Of a stretch of DNA of 64,000 nucleotides, positions 19,714-28,244 are shown one piece after another. The stretch's first letter is position 1, and every line of letters starts with the position of its first letter. Both the position numbers and the translations under genes were made by a program. Source of the DNA: Paraburkholderia solitsugae (lineage in GTDB: Bacteria > Pseudomonadota > Gammaproteobacteria > Burkholderiales > Burkholderiaceae); contig NZ_WOEY01000058.1 in the NCBI RefSeq assembly GCF_013177695.1, forward strand, positions 86,219 through 150,218. Reading direction: 5' to 3'. Below the pieces are notes generated by a model. The model worked only from the letters and a program-made list of their open reading frames with translations. It ran no database searches and was not told where the DNA came from.

Positions 19714-20892
19714 ATGGATGAAATCGTCATCGTGGCAGCCGGACGCACGGCGGTAGGCAAATTCGGCGGTTCGCTCGCCAAGGTTGCCGCCACCGACCTG
19801 GGCGCACACGTCATCAGGCAATTGCTTGCAAAGATCGGCGTCGGGCCCGATCAGGTGAGCGAAGTCATCATGGGCCAGGTGCTCACGGCCGGCGTCGGGC
19901 AAAACCCCGCGCGCCAGGCATCGATACGCGCCGGTCTCGATCCGATGGTTCCGGCGATGACCATCAACAAGGTATGCGGGTCCGGTCTCAAGGCCACCCA
20001 CCTGGCCGCGCAGGCCATCAAGTCGGGAGACGCCGAGATCGTGGTCGCCGGCGGCCAGGAAAACATGAGCGCATCGGCGCACGTGTTGCCCAACTCGCGC
20101 GACGGCTTCCGCATGGGGGACGCGAAACTGGTCGACACGATGATCGTCGACGGGCTGTGGGACGCGTTCAATCAGTATCACATGGGCACTACCGCCGAGA
20201 ACGTCGCGAAGCAATACGGCATTTCGCGTCAGGAGCAGGACGAGTTTGCTGCCCACTCGCAGCAGAAAGCCGAGGCTGCGCAGAAGGCGGGCAAGTTCAA
20301 GGACGAGATCATCGCGCTGGAGATTCCTTCGAAGAAGGGGCCGGCGCTGTCCTTCGACACCGATGAATTCATCAAGGCCGGCGTCACGGCCGAGGCGCTC
20401 GGCGGCCTGCGCCCCGCGTTCGCCAAGGACGGCACGGTCACCGCGGGCAACGCATCGGGTATCAACGACGGCGCAGCCGCCGTCGTGATGATGCCGGCCT
20501 GGAAGGCCGAGATCCTTGGGCTGAAGCCGCTCGCGCGCATCAAGGCTTATGCGTCGGCCGGGGTGGACCCGAGCGTGATGGGCATGGGCCCGGTGCCGGC
20601 CTCCCAATTGTGTCTGAAGAAGGCCGGCTGGACCCCGCGTGACGTGGATCTGATGGAGATCAACGAAGCGTTCGCGGCCCAGGCGATCGCAGTGAACAAA
20701 CAGATGGAGTGGGATACGAGCCGGATCAACGTGAACGGCGGGGCGATCGCGATCGGCCATCCGATCGGTGCCTCGGGCTGCCGCATCCTGGTGACACTGA
20801 TCCACGAAATGATCCGCCGCGACGCGAAGCGCGGGCTGGCCAGCCTGTGCATCGGCGGAGGGATGGGCGTGGCGCTTGCCATCGAGCGTTAG
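19714..20892 (+). CDS. phaA: Acetyl-CoA C-acetyltransferase (beta-ketothiolase)
   Basis: Condenses two acetyl-CoA to acetoacetyl-CoA, first step of PHB synthesis. The 392-residue protein has the thiolase triad: Cys88 in NKVCGSG, His349 in IGHPIGASG and Cys379 in CIGGGMG. GGAGG stands 8 nt before ATG 19714. A biosynthetic role is favoured by phaB and phaZ downstream and by length equal to PhaA; a degradative AtoB-type role cannot be excluded because the reaction is reversible. Unusually, allantoicase and ureidoglycolate lyase genes lie between it and phaB. Confidence 0.94.
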   Translation: MDEIVIVAAGRTAVGKFGGSLAKVAATDLGAHVIRQLLAKIGVGPDQVSEVIMGQVLTAGVGQNPARQASIRAGLDPMVPAMTINKVCGSGLKATHLAAQAIKSGDAEIVVAGGQENMSASAHVLPNSRDGFRMGDAKLVDTMIVDGLWDAFNQYHMGTTAENVAKQYGISRQEQDEFAAHSQQKAEAAQKAGKFKDEIIALEIPSKKGPALSFDTDEFIKAGVTAEALGGLRPAFAKDGTVTAGNASGINDGAAAVVMMPAWKAEILGLKPLARIKAYASAGVDPSVMGMGPVPASQLCLKKAGWTPRDVDLMEINEAFAAQAIAVNKQMEWDTSRINVNGGAIAIGHPIGASGCRILVTLIHEMIRRDAKRGLASLCIGGGMGVALAIER

Positions 20893-20944
20893 TCGTTAGT
20901 CAGTACTCGAGCACACCAGTCACAGTATCTAGCGAGCAGACATC

Positions 20945-21946
20945 ATGACTCTTACCGTTAATACCCCGCAGGAATTCGTCACCCGTTGGCTCAACCTGGC
21001 GCAACCGCGCCTTGGCGCCAAGCCCTTATCCTGCACCGACGAGTGGTTCGCGCCGGCCGAGCGCATGTTGAGCCCCGACCCCGCGGTGTTCATCGTCGGT
21101 AAATTCGACGACCACGGCAAGTGGATGGACGGTTGGGAAACGCGGCGGCGCCGTGGCGGCGGCTACGACCAGTGCGTCGTCAAGCTGGGGCTGCCTGGCA
21201 TCATCAAAGGCGTGGAGATCGACACCAGCCACTTCACCGGCAACTTTCCGCCGGCGGCGTCGCTCGACGCGTGCTACAGCGACGGCGATCCGACCGACAG
21301 CACGGTGTGGCAGGAGGTGGTGCCGTCGGTCAATCTGCAAGGCAATTCGCACCACTATGTGTCGGTCGACGATGAGCGCACCTGGACTCACGTTCGCCTG
21401 AACATCTATCCGGATGGCGGCGTCGCGCGCCTGCGCATTCACGGGCAGGTTCAGTGCAACTGGGACAAGCGCGATCCGCAGGCCGTGGTCGACCTCTGCG
21501 CGGTGGAAAACGGCGGCCGGCCGATTGCCTGGAACGACTCGCACTTCGGGCCGCCGCATCCGCTGTTGACCCCCGGCCGCGGCGTCAATATGGGCGACGG
21601 TTGGGAAACGCGGCGGCGCCGCGAGCCGGGCAACGACTGGCTGATCATCGAGCTCGGGCATCTGGGCACGATCGAGGACATTGTCGTCGACACCGCCCAC
21701 TTCAAGGGTAACTTCCCCGACCGCTGTTCGATCCAGGCGGCTCACGTGACCGGCGGCACCGAGCAATCACTAATCACACAGAGCATGTTCTGGCCTGTGC
21801 TGCTGCCCGAACAGAAGCTGGGCATGGACGCGATCCACAAGTTCAGCGAGCAGGTGCAGAGCATCGGCCCGGTCAGCCACGTGCGCCTGAACATTTTCCC
21901 GGACGGCGGGATCAGCCGTTTGCGCCTATTCGGCAAGATCGCCTGA
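20945..21946 (+). CDS. alc: Allantoicase
   Basis: Hydrolyses allantoate to ureidoglycolate and urea in purine (ureide) breakdown. The 333-residue product consists of two similar beta-sandwich halves, the duplicated allantoicase fold: the first half carries KWMDGWETRRRRGGGYD near 60 and FTGNFPP, the second DGWETRRRREPGNDW near 220 and FKGNFPDRCS; each half ends with HVRLNIYPDGGVARLR or HVRLNIFPDGGISRLR. Length and repeats are typical. It follows phaA by 52 bp and precedes allA by 20 bp, so it is likely in one transcript with the flanking PHB genes. No allantoinase or uricase gene is in the window. Confidence 0.96.
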   Translation: MTLTVNTPQEFVTRWLNLAQPRLGAKPLSCTDEWFAPAERMLSPDPAVFIVGKFDDHGKWMDGWETRRRRGGGYDQCVVKLGLPGIIKGVEIDTSHFTGNFPPAASLDACYSDGDPTDSTVWQEVVPSVNLQGNSHHYVSVDDERTWTHVRLNIYPDGGVARLRIHGQVQCNWDKRDPQAVVDLCAVENGGRPIAWNDSHFGPPHPLLTPGRGVNMGDGWETRRRREPGNDWLIIELGHLGTIEDIVVDTAHFKGNFPDRCSIQAAHVTGGTEQSLITQSMFWPVLLPEQKLGMDAIHKFSEQVQSIGPVSHVRLNIFPDGGISRLRLFGKIA

Positions 21947-21966
21947 GCGCCAGGGAGGCAAACGCC

Positions 21967-22470
21967 ATGTCATCGCAAACACTGGAGTTGATGCCGTTGA
22001 CGCACGAAGCCTTTGCGTCGTTCGGGGATGTCATCGAGTACGAGGGGCGTGATTTTTTCCATATCAACGACAAGATGGTTGAGCGGTATCACGACCTTGC
22101 ACGCGTGGATACGCAGGAGGCGGGTGGCCGGACGCTGATCAGCTGGCTGCGCGCCCAGCCGAATACGTTTCCGTCGACGGTCAAGTTTGTCGAGCGTCAC
22201 CAGCTATCGAGCCAGGCATTCATTCCGCTCGATACCAATCCGTTTGTCGTGGTGGTGGCGCCGCGCGGCGACACGGTCAAGGTCAGCGATCTGCGTGCCT
22301 TCGTCACGAACGGCAGGCAGGGGGTGAACTATCACCGCGGCGTGTGGCACCACGTGCTGCTGGTGCCGAAGCGAGCCATGCAATTCATCGTGGTCGATCG
22401 CGGCGGACCCGAACGCAACTGCGATGAATTCTGGTTTGGGGAAGAGGAGCAGCCCATGCTCAAGGTATAG
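21967..22470 (+). CDS. allA: Ureidoglycolate lyase
   Basis: Splits ureidoglycolate into glyoxylate and urea, directly giving the substrate of Gcl and AceB. The 167-residue protein matches the AllA family: start LELMPLTHEAFASFGDVIEYEG [first 20 residues of the domain], QPNTFPSTVKFVERH, SQAFIPLDTNPFVVVVAP, then the conserved GRQGVNYHRGVWHHVLL with histidine ligands, ending in DEFWF. GGGAGGC precedes ATG 21967. The pair alc-allA supplies the ureide entry to the glyoxylate genes upstream. It is followed by a 173-bp gap with four degenerate 12-nt repeats. Confidence 0.94.
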   Translation: MSSQTLELMPLTHEAFASFGDVIEYEGRDFFHINDKMVERYHDLARVDTQEAGGRTLISWLRAQPNTFPSTVKFVERHQLSSQAFIPLDTNPFVVVVAPRGDTVKVSDLRAFVTNGRQGVNYHRGVWHHVLLVPKRAMQFIVVDRGGPERNCDEFWFGEEEQPMLKV

Positions 22471-22533
22471 CCTGGCGCATGGACGTATCGACCTGGCGCG
22501 GCTGGCGCTCATTGCCGGTTTCGCCAGCTAGCG

Positions 22534-22581
22534 GAAACGGTGGCTAAAACGGTGGCTGAAGCGGACGCCGAAACGGACGCT
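22534..22581 (+). repeat. Four degenerate 12-nt tandem repeats upstream of phaB
   Basis: Four consecutive units read GAAACGGTGGCT, AAAACGGTGGCT, GAAGCGGACGCC and GAAACGGACGCT (22534-22581), differing at a few positions. They lie 62 bp before the phaB start in an otherwise gene-free 173-bp gap. I see no credible small gene across them. They may be a slipped-strand expansion or a multi-site regulatory element. Confidence 0.65.
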
Positions 22582-22643
22582 GATCGTGCGGTATCGGCGA
22601 CCCGGCCATCCGATCACAACAATGATTTTGGAGGAGTTCAATC

Positions 22644-23387
22644 ATGGCAGAACGAGTGGTACTGGTAACCGGCGGCATGGGCGGCCTGGGCGAAGCGATC
22701 TGCGCAAAGATGGCGGACGCTGGTTATCGCGTCGCTACGACGTATTCGCCCGGTAACAAGAAGGTCAACGACTGGCTGGCGACCATGAAGGAGAAGGGTT
22801 ACGACATCGTCGCCGTACCCTGCGACGTGACCGACTACGAATCCTGCGCCAAGGCGGCCGCCGAGGTTCAGGCGAAACTTGGGCCGATCGATATCCTGGT
22901 CAATAACGCCGGCATCACCCGCGACATGACCTTCAAGAAGATGGACAAGATCAACTGGGACGCGGTGCTTCGGACCAATCTGGATAGTTTGTTCAACATG
23001 TCGAAGCCGCTCGTCGACGCCATGGTCGAACGCGGCTGGGGGCGGGTGATCAACGTGTCGTCCGTCAATGGCTCCAAGGGTGCGTTCGGGCAGACGAACT
23101 ACTCCGCGGCCAAGGCCGGCGTGCATGGTTTCAGCAAGGCGCTGGCCCTGGAAGTGGCGAAGAAGGGTGTCACGGTGAATACCGTGTCGCCCGGCTATAT
23201 CGGCACAGCGATGGTGACGGCCATTCGGAAGGACGTGCTGGACTCGAAGATCCTGCCGCAAATTCCGGTCGGGCGGCTTGGCAAGCCGGATGAAGTAGCG
23301 GGCTTGATCATCTACCTGGCTTCCGAAGAGGCCGCGTTCGTGACCGGCGCCAACATCGCCATCAACGGTGGGCAGCACATGCAGTAG
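22644..23387 (+). CDS. phaB: Acetoacetyl-CoA reductase (PhaB)
   Basis: NADPH-dependent reductase making (R)-3-hydroxybutyryl-CoA for PHB. The 247-residue protein is a short-chain dehydrogenase: cofactor motif VTGGMGGLGEA (8-18), NNAG (87-90) and catalytic Ser140, Tyr153, Lys157 in NVSSVNGSKGAFGQTNYSAAKAG. The motifs and the end VTGANIAINGGQHMQ are characteristic of PhaB rather than FabG. GGAGG lies 8 nt before ATG 22644. A small hairpin (23395-23410) follows the stop. NADPH demand fits the nearby NADP malic enzyme. Confidence 0.95.
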   Translation: MAERVVLVTGGMGGLGEAICAKMADAGYRVATTYSPGNKKVNDWLATMKEKGYDIVAVPCDVTDYESCAKAAAEVQAKLGPIDILVNNAGITRDMTFKKMDKINWDAVLRTNLDSLFNMSKPLVDAMVERGWGRVINVSSVNGSKGAFGQTNYSAAKAGVHGFSKALALEVAKKGVTVNTVSPGYIGTAMVTAIRKDVLDSKILPQIPVGRLGKPDEVAGLIIYLASEEAAFVTGANIAINGGQHMQ

Positions 23388-23394
23388 CAGTGAG

Positions 23395-23412
23395 ACCGGC
23401 GAACGCCGGTTT
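23395..23412 (+). terminator. Short hairpin after phaB, possible terminator
   Basis: ACCGGC (23395-23400), loop GAAC, GCCGGT (23405-23410), then TT. The stem is short and the T-run minimal, so termination would be partial. The following 160 bp up to phaZ contain no gene. Confidence 0.4.
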
Positions 23413-23572
23413 GTACCCATCGATAGGCAGTCGCACGCCATTATCCTGACCCACGCGCGCTGGAAAACGGTGCGCCGGCGGGATCCCTGAGAGGCGATTT
23501 CGTGAGTCGCGTCACCACGGTCTGCTGACTGCGGGGGGCGGCGCGCGAACCGCCTCAACCCCAGGAGGACTT

Positions 23573-24862
23573 ATGCTTTACCAATGGCATGAATTACAGC
23601 GTGCGTTTCTGAGCCCGCTGACTGCCGGGGCGCACGCTGCCTCGAACTCGTTCGCGAATCCGGCCAGCCCGCTTGCCTATGTGCCTGGCGCCAATCGCCT
23701 GTCGGCCGGCTGCGAGTTGCTGTACCGGTTCGGCAAGGACTACGAAAAACCCGAATTCAACCTGCGCCAGATCGTCAAGGGCGGTCACAATATCCCGATC
23801 ATCGAACAGACGATCATCGAGAAGCCGTTTTGCCGCCTGCAGCGCTTCAAGCGTTTCGCCGACGACAGCCGGACGGTCGCGCAGATGAAAGACGAGCCGG
23901 TCGTGCTGGTGTGCGCACCGCTGTCCGGCCATCATGCCACGCTGTTGCGCGACACCGTGCGCACGCTGCTGCAAGACCACAAGGTGTACATCACCGACTG
24001 GATCGACGCGCGCATGGTGCCGACGAGCGAAGGCGCGTTCCATCTCGACGATTACGTCGCTTACATCCAGGAATTCATCCGCCACATCGGCGCGAAGAAT
24101 CTGCATGTGATTTCCGTCTGCCAGCCGACGGTGCCGGTGCTCGCCGCCATCTCGCTGATGGCGAGCCGCGGCGAAGCCACGCCGCGCACCATGACGATGA
24201 TGGGCGGGCCGATCGACGCGCGCAAGAGCCCGACTTCGGTCAACTCGCTCGCCACGGAGCATTCGCTCGGATGGTTCGACAACAATGTGATTCACACCGT
24301 GCCGCCAAACTATCCGGGCAGCGGGCGCAAGGTCTATCCGGGTTTCCTGCAGCACGCCGGCTTCGTCGCGACGAACCCCCAACGGCACGCGGCGTCGCAC
24401 TGGGATTACTACCAGAGCCTGCTGCGCGGCGACGAAGACGACGCCGAGGCGCACCGCCGTTTCTATGACGAGTACAACGCCGTGCTCGACATGGCCGCCG
24501 AGTACTACCTCGACACGATTCGCGTCGTGTTCCAGGAATTTTGTCTCGCGGAAGGCACGTGGGACGTCGCGGGCGATCGCGTGCGTCCGCAGGACATCAG
24601 GAAGACCGCGCTTCTCACGATCGAGGGCGAGCTCGACGACATCTCCGGCGACGGCCAGACGCGCGCGGCACACGCGTTGTGCAGCGGCATTCCGGAAGAG
24701 AACAAGCGTCACTTCACCGCGGAGAAATGCGGCCACTACGGCATTTTCTCGGGCCGCCGCTGGCGCACGATTGTTTATCCGCAATTGCGCGACTTCATTC
24801 TCGAGCACAACCAGGCACCGAGGCAGATAGCCAGGCGCGATGCCGAAAAGGTCGAAGCGTAA
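23573..24862 (+). CDS. phaZ: Intracellular polyhydroxybutyrate depolymerase
   Basis: Mobilises stored PHB granules in the cytoplasm. The 429-residue product has no signal peptide and a cysteine at the nucleophile position, SVCQPTVP with Cys183, which matches the position reported for the Ralstonia/Cupriavidus PhaZ1 (i-PHB depolymerase) class instead of the serine lipase box of secreted enzymes. The start MLYQWHELQRAFLSPLT and the C-terminal CGHYGIFSGRRWR are family hallmarks. AGGAGG precedes ATG 23573. It follows phaB by 185 bp and precedes aceB by 121 bp, so storage synthesis, breakdown and glyoxylate use are encoded side by side. Confidence 0.93.
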   Translation: MLYQWHELQRAFLSPLTAGAHAASNSFANPASPLAYVPGANRLSAGCELLYRFGKDYEKPEFNLRQIVKGGHNIPIIEQTIIEKPFCRLQRFKRFADDSRTVAQMKDEPVVLVCAPLSGHHATLLRDTVRTLLQDHKVYITDWIDARMVPTSEGAFHLDDYVAYIQEFIRHIGAKNLHVISVCQPTVPVLAAISLMASRGEATPRTMTMMGGPIDARKSPTSVNSLATEHSLGWFDNNVIHTVPPNYPGSGRKVYPGFLQHAGFVATNPQRHAASHWDYYQSLLRGDEDDAEAHRRFYDEYNAVLDMAAEYYLDTIRVVFQEFCLAEGTWDVAGDRVRPQDIRKTALLTIEGELDDISGDGQTRAAHALCSGIPEENKRHFTAEKCGHYGIFSGRRWRTIVYPQLRDFILEHNQAPRQIARRDAEKVEA

Positions 24863-24983
24863 GCGAGCCGCGCGCCCCTGGAAAACGTGCTGATTGCATG
24901 CATCCGGCCTGTGAAGATACGCAAGCCGTGCATCAGCAGATTGTCATTCGCATCGTTGTAGCCCGACCGATCAAGGAAAAATT

Positions 24984-26576
24984 ATGGCGATCCCGCTTGC
25001 GCTGCCCAAGGGTATGGAAATCACGGCTGAGATCAGGCCGGGCTTCGAAACGATCCTCACGCGCGACGCGCTCGAACTCGTCGCGAAGCTGCATCGGACA
25101 TTTGAGCCGCGTCGCCAGGCGCTGCTGCAGGCGCGCGTCGAGCGCGCGAGGCGGCTCGATGCCGGCGAGCGCCCCGATTTCCTCCGCGAAACGAAGAGCG
25201 TGCGCGAAGACGACTGGAAGATCGCTCCGTTGCCGCAGGATTTGCAATGCCGTCGCGTGGAAATCACCGGTCCGGTCGAGCGCAAGATGATTATCAACGC
25301 GTTGAATTCCGGCGCGGATTCGTACATGGCGGACTTCGAGGATTCGAACGCACCGAGCTGGGATAACCAGATCAGCGGCAACATCAATTTGATGGATGCG
25401 GTACGCCGCACGATCTCGCTGGAGCAGAACGGCAAGTCGTACGAGCTGAACGACAGGATTGCCACGCTGATCGTGCGGCCACGCGGCTGGCACCTCGACG
25501 AGAAGCACGTGATGGTCGATAGTCAGCGCGTGTCGGGTGGTATTTTCGATTTCGCGCTGTTCCTGTTCCATAACGCGAAAGAACAGATCGCGCGCGGCAC
25601 CGCGCCGTACTTCTATCTACCGAAGATGGAGAGCCATCTCGAAGCGCGTCTGTGGAACGAGATCTTCGTCGCCGCACAGGACGCCGTTGGCATTCCACGT
25701 GGCACGATTCGCGCGACCGTGCTGATCGAAACGATCCTCGCCGCGTTCGAAATGGACGAGATTCTGTACGAGCTGCGTGAACACAGCTCGGGCCTGAATG
25801 CCGGCCGCTGGGACTACATCTTCTCGGCGATCAAGAAGTTCAAGAACGACCGCGATTTCTGTCTCGCCGACCGCTCGCAGATCACGATGACCTCGCCGTT
25901 CATGCGTGCCTACGCGCTGCTGTTGCTGAAGACCTGCCATCGCCGCAACGCACCGGCAATCGGCGGCATGAGCGCGCTGATCCCGATCAAGAACGATCCG
26001 GCAGCCAACGACCGTGCCATGGTCGGCGTGCGCTCGGGCAAGGCGTGCGATGCGAGCGACGGTTACGACGGCGGCTGGGTCGCGCATCCGGGCCTCGTGC
26101 CGGTCGCCATGAAGGAGTTCGTGAACGTGCTCGGCGACAAGCCGAATCAGATCGTCAAGCAGCGCGACGACGTGCTCGTCACCGCGAAGGATCTACTCGA
26201 TTTCCGTCCGCAAGCGCCGATCACCGAAGCGGGCTTGCGCAACAACATCAACGTCGGGATTCACTACCTGGGTGCGTGGCTGGGCGGCAATGGCTGCGTA
26301 CCGATTCACAACCTGATGGAAGACGCGGCCACTGCGGAAATCTCGCGCTCTCAGGTTTGGCAGTGGATCCGCTCGCCGAAGGGTGCGCTTGACGACGGCC
26401 GCAAGGTCACCGCGGAACTGGTGCGTGATCTGACGAAGCAGGAACTCGACAACGTGAAGCGGGCAGTCGGTGGCGACACGAAACTGTATGAACGCGCCGC
26501 GCAGATCTTCGAAGCGATGTCGACATCGGAACAGTTCACCGACTTCCTGACGCTGCCGCTCTACGAGGAGTTCTGA
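24984..26576 (+). CDS. aceB: Malate synthase A
   Basis: Condenses glyoxylate with acetyl-CoA to malate. The 530-residue product is the AceB (isoform A) length rather than the 720-residue GlcB type. Conserved blocks: YMADFEDSNAPSWDNQ with catalytic acid, TIRATVLIETI, EHSSGLNAGRWDYIFSAIKK, YDGGWVAHPGLVPVA and the C-terminal EDAATAEISRSQVWQWI. AAGGA lies just ahead of ATG 24984. Malate formed here can be turned to pyruvate and NADPH by maeB at the other end of the block. It converges on the iclR-type gene downstream, with 27 bp between the two stops. Confidence 0.97.
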   Translation: MAIPLALPKGMEITAEIRPGFETILTRDALELVAKLHRTFEPRRQALLQARVERARRLDAGERPDFLRETKSVREDDWKIAPLPQDLQCRRVEITGPVERKMIINALNSGADSYMADFEDSNAPSWDNQISGNINLMDAVRRTISLEQNGKSYELNDRIATLIVRPRGWHLDEKHVMVDSQRVSGGIFDFALFLFHNAKEQIARGTAPYFYLPKMESHLEARLWNEIFVAAQDAVGIPRGTIRATVLIETILAAFEMDEILYELREHSSGLNAGRWDYIFSAIKKFKNDRDFCLADRSQITMTSPFMRAYALLLLKTCHRRNAPAIGGMSALIPIKNDPAANDRAMVGVRSGKACDASDGYDGGWVAHPGLVPVAMKEFVNVLGDKPNQIVKQRDDVLVTAKDLLDFRPQAPITEAGLRNNINVGIHYLGAWLGGNGCVPIHNLMEDAATAEISRSQVWQWIRSPKGALDDGRKVTAELVRDLTKQELDNVKRAVGGDTKLYERAAQIFEAMSTSEQFTDFLTLPLYEEF

Positions 26577-26603
26577 CAAGGCGTGTGCGTGACGACTGCC
26601 CTT

Positions 26604-28193
26604 TCAGGAAAACATCGAACGCGTGTAAGACAGCAAGCGAGGCACGATTTCCTCTTCCAGCCGCGCCACCGTCCAGTCCCGTTTCGGCGCGGACACCACC
26701 ATGGCGCCGAGCACCTGACCGTCGGCTTCGACGATAGGCGCGGCGACGTTGACTTCGAACATGATCGATTGCTGGTCGGTGAACGCATAGCCCTTTTCGC
26801 GCGCGGCGACGATGGCCCGTTGCAGCGTGTCTTTGTCGGTAATCGTGAACGGCGTGACCGGCTTGGGCGTGCTGCTCGCGAGGACGGCGTCGAGCCGCTC
26901 ATCGTCCAGCGTTGAAAGAATCGCGAGGCCGCCCGACGTACTGAGTGCCTGTAGCCGTCGGCCGACGAATGCAGTGTGGTAGTCGGCGTGCGGATGGCTT
27001 TGTACGTGCAGCAAGTGAACGATGTCGTTGTCCGCCAGTATGCAAAACGAGCAGCGCAGCCCGCAGTGGTCACGCAGCTGCACCAGACGTGGCCAGATCG
27101 TCTTGATGATGCGGTTGCTCATCTGGAAGTTGAACAGCATGTCGAGCGTCTTCACGGTCAGCCGGAAGGTCTTGTGCCGCGCATCTTTCTCGACGTAGCC
27201 GCACGCCATCAACGTGTCGACGATGCGCTGGACGGTCGCAACAGGGAGTCCGGTCAAGCGGTGCAGGGCGGTCAGCGTAGGTACCGAGTTGGCGGGCGTG
27301 AACGCTTCGAACACCCGGAAACCGCGCGCGACTGACGCGATGAACAACGGATCGTCTTCGTCTTCTTCGGGGGCCGCCAATGCGTCCTTGCCTTCGGCCG
27401 GGCGCGATACCGCGCGCGACCACGTCTGGATCCTGAGGTTGGAGAGCGCGCGCGCGGTGGCCAGCACGGGCTGCACAAACTGGCTGACCAGATCGTCCTC
27501 ATTCACTTCGCCAAGCCATCCGGATACCGATACGGCGGCAAGACACTCGCCATCCGCGTCGAGCACGGCGGCGCTGATCGTCGTTTCGTCATTAACGGTG
27601 CTGCCCGCTTCGAGGACATACCCTCGCGCGGCTGCGTCCGTGAACGCGTGTTCGCAAGCGGCCTGCTCAGCGGGCGTCAGGACCGGATCGGAAGCCTCCG
27701 CTAACTCCGCGATCCGCTCAGCCAGGACCTCGGCAGGCAGGCGCGACACCATCGCGCGTCCGGGGGCGGAAGCGAGCGCCGGTAAGCGTTCGCCGATCGG
27801 CGCCATGGCGCGCGAATCGGCTGCGGAAGGCACGCGCGCGATGTTGACGATGTCCGCTCCCTGCATCACCCACAGGTCCGCGCGCAGATGCGTGCGTGCG
27901 CTCAGATCGACCAGCTCGGGCATGGCCAGATCGATCAGGTGATTCGTGCTGGTGAAGGTGTGCGCGATGCACGCGCTCCGGTACGTCAACGACAGCGCCA
28001 ACGACACCTCGTCGCGATGCAGGTACCCGCAGCGCACAAGGGTATGCGTCACACGTTGCGCGCTGCTGCGGTTCATGCCCGTCAGCGCCGCGATTTCGGC
28101 AATGCGCAGATCCGGCGCCGCAGGGCCAAACGCCTCTAACACCGTCAGCGCTTTCTCGAGTGCTGCGATCCGGGAACGATGGTCTTCACTCAT
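26604..28193 (-). CDS. Tandem (double-length) IclR-family transcriptional regulator
   Basis: A 529-residue protein made of two complete IclR modules, about twice the usual 250-270. Module 1: winged HTH at about 8-70 (LRIAEIAALTGMNRSSAQRVTHTL) and effector domain to about 255. An acidic linker (APEEDEDD, 274-281) leads to module 2: HTH at about 285-345 (LTALHRLTGLPVATVQRIVDTL) and a second effector domain (CGLRCSFCILADNDIVHLLHVQ onward) to the end. There is no internal stop or frameshift. It diverges from the polyamine-type ABC operon at 28334; a perfect 12-bp inverted repeat in the intervening promoter is the obvious binding site. I expect it to repress, or control by ligand, that operon and itself. 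The two effector pockets differ in sequence, so two ligands are possible. Confidence 0.92.
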   Translation of the reverse strand: MSEDHRSRIAALEKALTVLEAFGPAAPDLRIAEIAALTGMNRSSAQRVTHTLVRCGYLHRDEVSLALSLTYRSACIAHTFTSTNHLIDLAMPELVDLSARTHLRADLWVMQGADIVNIARVPSAADSRAMAPIGERLPALASAPGRAMVSRLPAEVLAERIAELAEASDPVLTPAEQAACEHAFTDAAARGYVLEAGSTVNDETTISAAVLDADGECLAAVSVSGWLGEVNEDDLVSQFVQPVLATARALSNLRIQTWSRAVSRPAEGKDALAAPEEDEDDPLFIASVARGFRVFEAFTPANSVPTLTALHRLTGLPVATVQRIVDTLMACGYVEKDARHKTFRLTVKTLDMLFNFQMSNRIIKTIWPRLVQLRDHCGLRCSFCILADNDIVHLLHVQSHPHADYHTAFVGRRLQALSTSGGLAILSTLDDERLDAVLASSTPKPVTPFTITDKDTLQRAIVAAREKGYAFTDQQSIMFEVNVAAPIVEADGQVLGAMVVSAPKRDWTVARLEEEIVPRLLSYTRSMFS

Positions 28194-28211
28194 TAGGGGT
28201 TCCTCTAGGGA

Positions 28212-28244
28212 CGACCAAAAGTCATTGACATCGACTTTTGGTCG
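28212..28244. promoter_or_regulatory. Perfect 12-bp inverted repeat, probable operator for the tandem IclR regulator
   Basis: CGACCAAAAGTC (28212-28223) and its exact reverse complement GACTTTTGGTCG (28233-28244) flank a 9-bp spacer. It is 18 bp from the start of the IclR gene and 89 bp before the ABC operon. The spacer contains TTGACA, so bound protein would cover the -35 box of the transporter promoter. Confidence 0.75.

Noticed and set aside
22478..22546. Small frame (about 22 codons) in the gap before phaB
   Set aside because: Too short, no ribosome site and runs into the tandem repeats; treated as non-coding.
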